This document shows, in pieces, positions 56,501 through 64,000 of a stretch of 64,000 bases of DNA (positions are counted from its first letter, which is position 1; each line of letters opens with the position of its first letter). The notes under the pieces are model-generated. The model saw only the letters and a program-made list of their open reading frames with translations, was not told the origin of the DNA and searched no databases. The translations under genes were made by a program, and so were the position numbers. The stretch spans positions 12,447,155 through 12,511,154 of the forward strand of contig NC_056544.1 in assembly GCF_910596095.1 (NCBI RefSeq), given 5' to 3'. The DNA is from Thunnus maccoyii (Eukaryota > Chordata > Actinopteri > Scombriformes > Scombridae).

Positions 56501-58667
56501 AACCAGCATCCTATACATTCATGTAGAGTTAGTGTTTGCAGCCGTTTGTACCCCACCCAGACGGCTTATTTGCACTTGTCGAATAGCCTTTCGGAAACTA
56601 ATGAGGTAAGAGTGCATCCCAGCCGGGATGAAATTTCATCGTTTAGGTTTTCTGGTTGAAGTGGAGCTGGGAGTCTCCTTTGCGCCTTTCCCCCCTCTTG
56701 CATCCCAGCATCACTTGACTTGACTTTGTTCAAACGTTTGGGTGAAGAGCTGACCGCGGGGGTTTGTGCAGACCAGGCTGGTTGGCAACAGCACTGTGAG
56801 TGCGCGTCCCTCTTCACCCCCCCCCCTCCTTATTGTTGGCTGGGCAGCATGAGGGACCCGGGCAGACTGGCAGAGCCTTTGTTCCTCGGTCACTCTCATT
56901 TAAAGTGGCTTTTTGTCATGGCCCTTAAAGCACTCTCCAGGTATAACGAGCCCAATGTCTGATATTTTTGTCTCAAAAAAGAAAAGAAAAAATCAGGCAA
57001 TAACATTGTTGAAGAAAAACCAAACCCTTATGATAAAAATAAATCCTATAGATTTGTTAAGAATATTTTAAAAGAGGATTCAGAGGAAGATCACAATGTT
57101 CCTTTCAAAGTCCTTTTGCCACTGTGCTGATATATTACAGTGATGGCAAAGCAAAGTAAAAATCCCATTAAGATAATGTCACTCTCAACACTTTTGAGGA
57201 GGCTATCACAGGCATATTATAAATCCATACCAGCTATTATACTGATATTACAATGATTTTTTGGTATGGAATGACACCAGGTGGCAAGGCGGATGGACTT
57301 ATTTAGCAAGACTGTTTTCTAGACAATAGAGTGGCTGCTGCATCTGCTGCTCTCAAGCATTACTTAAAACAAGCCCATCTGCACATATAGGCAGTGTTTT
57401 GTGGTCCATAGACCTCTCATATGTCTATAATTATACGCAGTAGGATTTGCTGTTAATGTAGCCACTCACGCATACAGGCAGAGTGTAATTTAATGATACA
57501 TCGATTCATCTTGACACATTTTCCGAGGGCTATTGCTTGTTTGGGATTTAATCATGTACACTCCAAATGCCTGTTTAGGTTTTCTGTATTTCCGCTGTGT
57601 GGCCTGTGTATACTGGAAAATCGCACTGTCGTGGCAAATCTGAGGGAAGTCTTCCTACTCACACACAGATGGGAAATTTTCCCTAGGGCACTGTGTGTTT
57701 GCTGGTTATTGTTCCAGACCATTTCCACATCCCTAATTATTTTAATCAGTCATTTTTACACATGAATTCACCTCTTTAGTAGATCCCCAATTTTTTTTTT
57801 CTTCTCTGGCTTATGATATTTCAGCTCCACTCCCTGCCAAACAGAAAAAAAAAACACATAAGCCACTCCACCTTAATGAAAGAGACAAGGATCTAGATAT
57901 TTGCATTATTATGACAGGGATAAGTCATTATGTGGAAGCAGAATAATTAAACTTGCAAATGTTCTCAGTCTGTCTCTGTCGCTGGGAAGGAGATCAAATA
58001 ATCTCCTCCAAAAGCCAAGAGATGCTCAGCCCCACAGGTATTCACCTAGGCGCTGTAAGGAGCAGTAGCTTATGAAATCAGTGATGTCATGTTCTCCCTC
58101 AAATAGCATTTCACAGGGTTCAACCATAGGCCTTAATGGTTTCCTGCTTCTTCCAAGCAGATACCACTGTAAGATCCATCCAGACTTGAATATGCCGGAT
58201 GACGTGCGCTCCCACCGGAGCAGCTTTGGTTTCACGTCAAAGGCCTCATTGAAGTTTTATTCCCAGATTCGCACGGCAGCATCACCCGAACTGCTCCGCT
58301 CTCTACTTTCCTCCCTGGTCTTACATGTTCTGCCCATGCATGGGTTTTTATCAGAATCTCTGTGTATACACTCTCTGTTTACTTTGTTGCACCAGTCAGC
58401 TGGAAGGAAGGAGAACATCAAGGCACGCAACTTTGATGCTGGGAGCGTAGCCACCTGTATTACAAGCAGACAGAAACTTTGTTGTTGTCGAGGCATTGAT
58501 ATTAATTGACCTTTTCAAAGCCTTCCAAACAGTGAGCTTTTGTCTCCTCCGCTTCTCTTCTTGTTTATTCAGAGGCTGCTGGAAACAATGCACATTGCAT
58601 GCAGAATGAACCACTTAGAGCTGCACAATATGGTGGAAATTGGTGTAACAACTTTAATAATAATAAC

Positions 58668-58712
<45 letters not shown>

Positions 58713-58743
58713 ATCTATATCTATCTATCTATCTATTTATTTA

Positions 58744-58796
<53 letters not shown>

Positions 58797-58812
58797 GTGT
58801 GTGTGTGTGTAG
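58668..58812 (+). repeat. Composite (TA)n-(TATC)n-(TA)n-(TG)n microsatellite
   Basis: TA repeats at about 58671-58707, TATC units to about 58745, TA repeats to about 58794 and a short GT run. The frames of alternating Tyr and Ile through it are artefacts. Confidence 0.97.
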
Positions 58813-59518
58813 AGAATTTAAAATTGAATGTTTCTGAGCAAATTTTCTTTAGAAATTTTACAAACTAGAAATTTTAGTTCTTGTTTAATATGTATGAAGA
58901 TTTTTGTTGGGTATATCAGTGCAACACAGTACATCATATTCAGCAGCATTTTAGTCATTTTATGTGTGATTTTACATATTTTACCCATATCAAGATGCAC
59001 ATTGGTATGAAAACATAATGAAAACTTGATCATCACATCTAATGACAACAATTCCTCACATAACAATACCACAACACAAAACATCTAATATGCATTTTAT
59101 TAGACAAACATTTGCACACATGTAACTTCAATGCCTAATTTAATTTTCATAGCAATACTTTCTGTTTGGAATAAATCATTTCGACAAACTTGCTCATAAT
59201 GTGGTGCAATTCCATTGACAGTCAGTAAACAATAATGTTGAATTATCAGCTGAACCAGTTCCCATGTTTATTTAGTATGTTTGCCCATCTTTTAGCTTCA
59301 TTTCAAGTTTTTTTTAACTATATTAAATTAAGATAACTAAATAGAATTAAATAGTTGTGCAGGGAGGTAATTTACATTCACGTAAACAAGTACTAGAAAG
59401 CAACGCAACTCCACTATTGTCTGGCTGTGCAAAGACCCACCTCAGTCTGTTGTTGATCACCTCTTTAGTGAGCCAGACTCATAATTATTCATTTTTAAAC
59501 CAGAAGGTCATTTGCCAT

Positions 59519-59520
<2 letters not shown>

Positions 59521-59570
<50 letters not shown>

Positions 59571-59592
59571 TGTGTCTGTGTGTGTGTGTGTG
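59521..59592 (+). repeat. (TG)n microsatellite
   Basis: About 72 bp of TG repeats with two interrupting C positions near the right end, running into TGCGCGCATACATGTG. Confidence 0.98.
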
Positions 59593-60629
59593 CGCGCATA
59601 CATGTGTCTCTGTTTCTGTGTGCCTGTGTGCATATGAGTGAAGGCTAAGAGATAGGTTGTGACTTGACTGATGCCCTTCTCCAGATGAATCAGAGATTCT
59701 GATGTGTCAGCGGGGATGAATAATGCACACTCCTCCACTACCTCTCTTCTCTTCCTCTCTTCCCCACCTCTTGTCTTCAGTCGTTCGTCTCTCTTTTCAT
59801 CACAACTGCCACATCTGAAGACATCTTCACCTTCCTTTTCACCCCTCCCCCCTCTTCCTCTCCTCACTTATGCAAAAGAGGGCATTATTTTCCTGTCGCT
59901 GCTGCCTCCTTGTCCTCTGGTCAGCCTTCCTCTCTTCTTCAACATCTATCTCATCATTCTTGTCCTGAATGAGATTTTCCTGTCGTCTTTCTCAGTTGAA
60001 GTTTCAAGTCTCCTTTCATGCAATCTTCTGGACATTGCATGACTGGACACATGTTTTTTCGAGTATTTCATTCTGCTGACATTCGCACTGAAAATGGCTA
60101 AATGTGTTGATGTACAGGGGTCATTAGCCAATCATTGGTGGAGGAAGTGCAGCCATTGACTCGATTTGACAGTGACATCCCTGACTGACAGGAGTCATTA
60201 GGAGGGAAGGCCTGAGTGACAAGATGGCTGAAAAAGCAGAAGACAAACTGCCTAATCAGAACTTGGGGAAAGAGTAGGTACCGTCTACTTTGAAGTGTAC
60301 AGTTAGCTGCCACTTAATGTTCAAACACCGGAATATTGTATGCACCCCGCTTCAAGCAGTTGACAAGTCCTCAAAAGTATTTTCACCTCTTGGAGTGGAA
60401 AACACCTCAGTGCGTGCTTAGAGGGTTGGATGAATTTATTTGGGCGAGGCGCCAAAATATTTTTGAGATTTGAAGCTATATGAATGCTAATGCAGACAGC
60501 AATCTGTGCCCATATAGAAAACCTTTTCTTACTCACTCTTATCAGTCTAGAGCCATTGAGATCACTGTGTTATACATTCTGTGGCAAAGTACAGCATATG
60601 ATTAGGTTAGCTTAGCTTTCATAGTAAAT

Positions 60630-60834
60630 ATTGGACATCTTGACGGTTGTTTTCATTTAAGACCATGAGCAGAAGTTCCTTGCTTTAAGTGTTTTACAGA
60701 ATAAATGAAAAGCAAAGTTATATTTGTCTCCCTTTTTTTTTTTTTTGTTTTTGCAGATCCGTAAAATGAGCCAAACTGTGACTCAAAAACATGATATGAT
60801 CCCAACTGTGAGATTTGTGATCTGCTGAACCCCT
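60630..60834. mobile_element. Truncated second copy of the hAT MITE found in gpx4 intron 4
   Basis: Sequence from TTGGACATCTTGACGGTTGT through TTCCTTGCTTTAAGTGTTTT, TACAGAATAAATGAAAAGCA and CTGTGACTCAAAAACATGAT to GCTGAACCCCTA aligns with 13453-13659. The left half and left terminus are missing, so it is a 5'-deleted relative of the same family and orientation. Confidence 0.82.
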
Positions 60835-62804
60835 AATAGTAATATAATAGTAATAATGTTGGTGATCACCTGACTTTTCCTTTAAAACCATCATCAGGTC
60901 AAAACTTTGGTTTATGACCAACCTGCAAAACATATGACATTCACTTCAGCTACAGGGTCAACTGTGTTTATTATCATGGCATCATACCTGCTAAACATCA
61001 GCATGTTTTATAGTCATTCTGCCTTTAACACTTGGCTCAAAACACTGCTATGCCTAAGTGCAGCCTCACAGAGCTATTAGTATAGCTGTAGACTCTTAAA
61101 ATGTCTCAGTAATTCTACATTACAATACAATTACCAGTTTTGCATTTCCTTACATATAGACCAGATGCCTGTGTCATCTATCCAAACCAAGTGCTCCCTG
61201 TTGTAGTCAGTGCTACAGATCCAAGACAAGAAAAAAGGTTTTGGCATGCCTCCATAATGACAGTCAGTGAAAGAACATTTTCATTGCATTACTTTAAGAC
61301 CTTTGCCATGCAGGATGGAAAAGGGACGACGTCCAGGAAACTTACAGCTCCATTCCATCATCACAACTATTCACAGATAGAAAACTTAAACGCTAGAAGA
61401 TTGGACACCCTCTGGGGTGTGGGGTCATTCTGCAGTGTGTGATGTTTGTGTAGTTGCAGGTAGTGGTTCTAGTGGGGACTGGTTGACATGACTGTTTGAA
61501 TATAGCCCCATCGTTTGTTTGTGGCATTTCATGATTACTCTGTCTCCACAGTGCTGAAGGATGCCAGGTTGGATGAAGTATTTGTTTGATGGTGGTGAGA
61601 GTAATGGCTAGTCATTGGTGGAAAGCATCCGTGCGCAAGTCTGTTACCGTTGACAAGCATTTCATCTCTCACTTACCGAGACACGCTCTCCATCTGATTT
61701 CAGCAATGAGAGGGAGGACAAATGCAGTTTTTCTACCCCATTACTCCGGTTTTCAATTCTATTCACAACTTTATCGTCCCTCAAGGAGAAATTCATTTGC
61801 CGTCACAAATCTCATCTCCATCAGGAAGTCATGCAATGGCTGGTTAGTGACAGAACTGTTAGGGCTGGCCGCCTGTGTAGCACGTAAATAGAATTTGTTC
61901 ACCAGCATATGCAGCCTCAGAAATCAGAATCGGTAATGCTTTTAGCTATATTTTTTTGTGCTACTCGTGGAGCTTAACTAAACACCATAATAAAAAATGT
62001 GAAATGTATTTTAATGTTCTGTAGATGATTTCAGTGTTGTTGCAGAGCAGCGTTGCAGTTGTGAGATAATGAGCTCTCAGTGGACGACGTATCATGTGAC
62101 CAAGCCAGTCAGGTGCTACCATGACAGCAAAAATACACAGGAGAGCGTTGGATTCTGGGCAAACACAACACTGTGTCTCCAGAAAATTAATAAGCATCTC
62201 CCAAAGGGATGGGAGATCTTTTACATAAACTAAGAATGAATAAAGGGTTGCTTCCAGATTGTAGCACACAAGTAGGTAAATATGGGACCACTGCTTGTAA
62301 TTCTTTATTCTGTCAGCCCCGTGTGTATTGGTATTTCAAATGTTTGCGTACGTGCAAGGGAAAATATACATTTTAGAAACCAATAAAAGGATGAACCTAT
62401 TTGAAGACCATCAACAGAGCATACATTAATGACATTCCCACTAGATAATTCTATACGATTGATCAGTCAATGTGAGGTTATTAAAGCAAAGCACTTCGCC
62501 TCTCAAGACTACTGTTATCACTCTCAAGACAAGCTTTTACCAACAAGCCCTCAGATCTGCTGTGCACAACCAGACTTTGTCTTGTGACTGATGTATAGGT
62601 TTTGCTAAACAGCTAAAACAGGGAGGGGAAAATGGCTGGTGTGTCTCATTAATGAAGCGCAACTGAAATATGATGATGGCCAGGATGATGACAATGACGT
62701 CCAGGAAGATGAAGGTGCTCTCTGTTGTCAGGGAGTCTTCGTCCTGCTCCGGGAGAAGCTCACTAATTGGCTACGGTGTGTGTCTTGGCTGGTGGTGTCT
62801 GTCC

Positions 62805-62806
<2 letters not shown>

Positions 62807-62860
<54 letters not shown>

Positions 62861-62872
62861 TGTGTGTGCATG
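62807..62872 (+). repeat. (TG)n microsatellite
   Basis: About 50 bp of uninterrupted TG followed by imperfect GCGCGTGTGTG units. Confidence 0.97.
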
Positions 62873-62955
62873 TGCGCGCTCTGCTCGATAGACTTTTAAT
62901 CATTAATTTTAGTGAGAAATGATGGTGAGCCTTTTGGGGATGACAGCCACACCTT

Positions 62956-62957
<2 letters not shown>

Positions 62958-63016
<59 letters not shown>
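62958..63016 (+). repeat. (GATA)n microsatellite, about 14 units
   Basis: Uninterrupted ATAG/GATA tetranucleotide tract ending GATGTGTGTATG. Confidence 0.98.
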
Positions 63017-64000
63017 GTGTGTATGTGAGATATATTATCACTGTACAAAATTTTGTTTTGCTTTAAAGAATAATGGGAAATAAGCTCCTCACACCTTTCT
63101 CATCCTTATATAAATGCAAACAGTTACAAAATTTAATCAGTGATAACTTATTCAAAATACATTTATTAAAGTGTTTTGGATTTATGTAAAAAAAAGCAAC
63201 ACTGTGGCTTACATTTGAATTACGAATTGGCCCAGTAATCGGATAATTAACACAATGCTTCTTCTCTCATATGTCAGAGCTGTTTAACAATTAGGAATGT
63301 ACATGCAAGTGCATAACTACGTGGACATCAGTATGTATATACAGTTCTCTCTCCCACTAGGATAAGAGTCTGCGCCAGCCTTAGATATGCTAATTGGACA
63401 GTGAGTTGACAAGGAATCAACCATCAGCCTGCGTAATGAGCCGCTGCACAGAAGATCGGCTGCCTCTGAAGAGCAGGCAACAGAAAGAGACAGAGAGGTC
63501 TCTGAGAGAAATTACGGAATATGTTTGGGTGTTTGCAAGCTCTGTGTTTTCGTTTCAGCCGAGTGAACGTTGCGTAGGCGTCTCTGTGTGGTCATGCGTG
63601 CATCTTGTTCTTCAGCTGTTGTCAGGTGAAAGCCCTCACCTGTCAGGGGAAACGGTATCCGCAAAATGTCTGTTCATTTGGGGAAGAAAACAACAGCCAT
63701 GTTTTAGCTCAATAACATCACATTTTTGGCATGACCCTAAAGGGTTTGAAAGAGGTTTATGAGCCTAAGGGGTTGAAAAATTGACTCAGCCCACGGCGGA
63801 GCAAGTAATCCATCAACTTATTTCAGAGCATGAAAATTGTCAAAATTTAAGCTACAAGGTGTTCACCAGACAGTGTGATACATTGCTCTCTTATTAAACC
63901 AAAATTGGGACATGTTAATGCAGATATATTGTCAGCACACTGACTCATAAATACTATAACGTTCTCACCTGTGTGAAAAAATATAAAGATTAACATTCGG

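Larger units (their letters stand above)
56501..64000. other. Non-coding stretch, microsatellite-rich
   Basis: If the first exon at 56.4 kb is real this is its first intron. I see no coding exon with a recognised domain. The frames at 58072-58509 (145 codons) and 59704-60042 (CT-rich) are not supported. A hAT MITE fragment (60630-60834) and several long microsatellites are the identifiable contents. ATGGCTGAAAAAGCAGAAG at 60224 followed by a possible donor at about 60278 is a weak alternative exon. Confidence 0.4.

Noticed and set aside
59704-60042. 112-codon plus-strand frame rich in Ser, Leu and Pro
   Set aside because: Low-complexity CT-rich DNA produces such frames; no conserved motif.
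62958-63016. Regular tetranucleotide array resembling a CRISPR or satellite
   Set aside because: Simple GATA microsatellite with no spacers; the organism is a vertebrate.

Overview
The window is nuclear DNA of a ray-finned fish, most likely a percomorph (spiny-rayed teleost). The grounds are vertebrate split genes with GT-AG introns, fish-type protein sequences, abundant CA/GT, TA and GATA microsatellites, and dispersed repeats that I recognise as common in percomorph genomes. There is no bacterial, viral or operon-like organisation. Species, and which teleost duplicate (a/b) of each gene this is, cannot be settled by eye.

Layout, left to right. (1) 95-8983, minus strand: the 5' ten coding exons (419 codons) of a type I phosphatidylinositol-4-phosphate 5-kinase, best matched to PIP5K1C; the remaining exons lie beyond the left edge. 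(2) 10932-16570, minus strand: a complete seven-exon gpx4 selenoprotein gene with an in-frame UGA (Sec) codon and a convincing SECIS element in the 3' UTR. Its introns carry a LINE remnant, a hairpin repeat and a hAT MITE with perfect 8-bp target-site duplications. (3) About 16.6-43.6 kb: a gene-poor interval of about 27 kb with no exon I can support, containing fossil transposons (a DIRS1-like retroelement, a Tc1-like element, LINE tails), a second hAT MITE with perfect target-site duplications, and several dispersed repeat families. (4) 43.66-46.6 kb, plus strand: c2cd4c, with CCAAT and TATA boxes, a non-coding first exon and a coding region apparently split by a short GC-AG intron. (5) 49227-51080, plus strand: intronless fem1a with a TATA-less promoter bearing ZNF143/Staf-like and YY1-like motifs. 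(6) 51.2-64 kb: mostly non-coding and microsatellite-rich, with one candidate promoter/first exon near 56.2-56.5 kb of an unidentified rightward gene.

The genes do not form a pathway. They are a phosphoinositide kinase, a lipid-hydroperoxide reductase that blocks ferroptosis, a C2-domain nuclear protein and a CUL2 ubiquitin-ligase substrate receptor. What joins them is conserved synteny: all four human counterparts lie on chromosome 19p13.3, spread over several megabases, so the window is a compact, rearranged fish version of that segment. I found no evidence of an undescribed molecular system. The most noteworthy signals are the recoded gpx4 with its SECIS, the GC-AG intron in c2cd4c, the two hAT MITEs with exact duplications, and the unexplained first-exon candidate at 56 kb.
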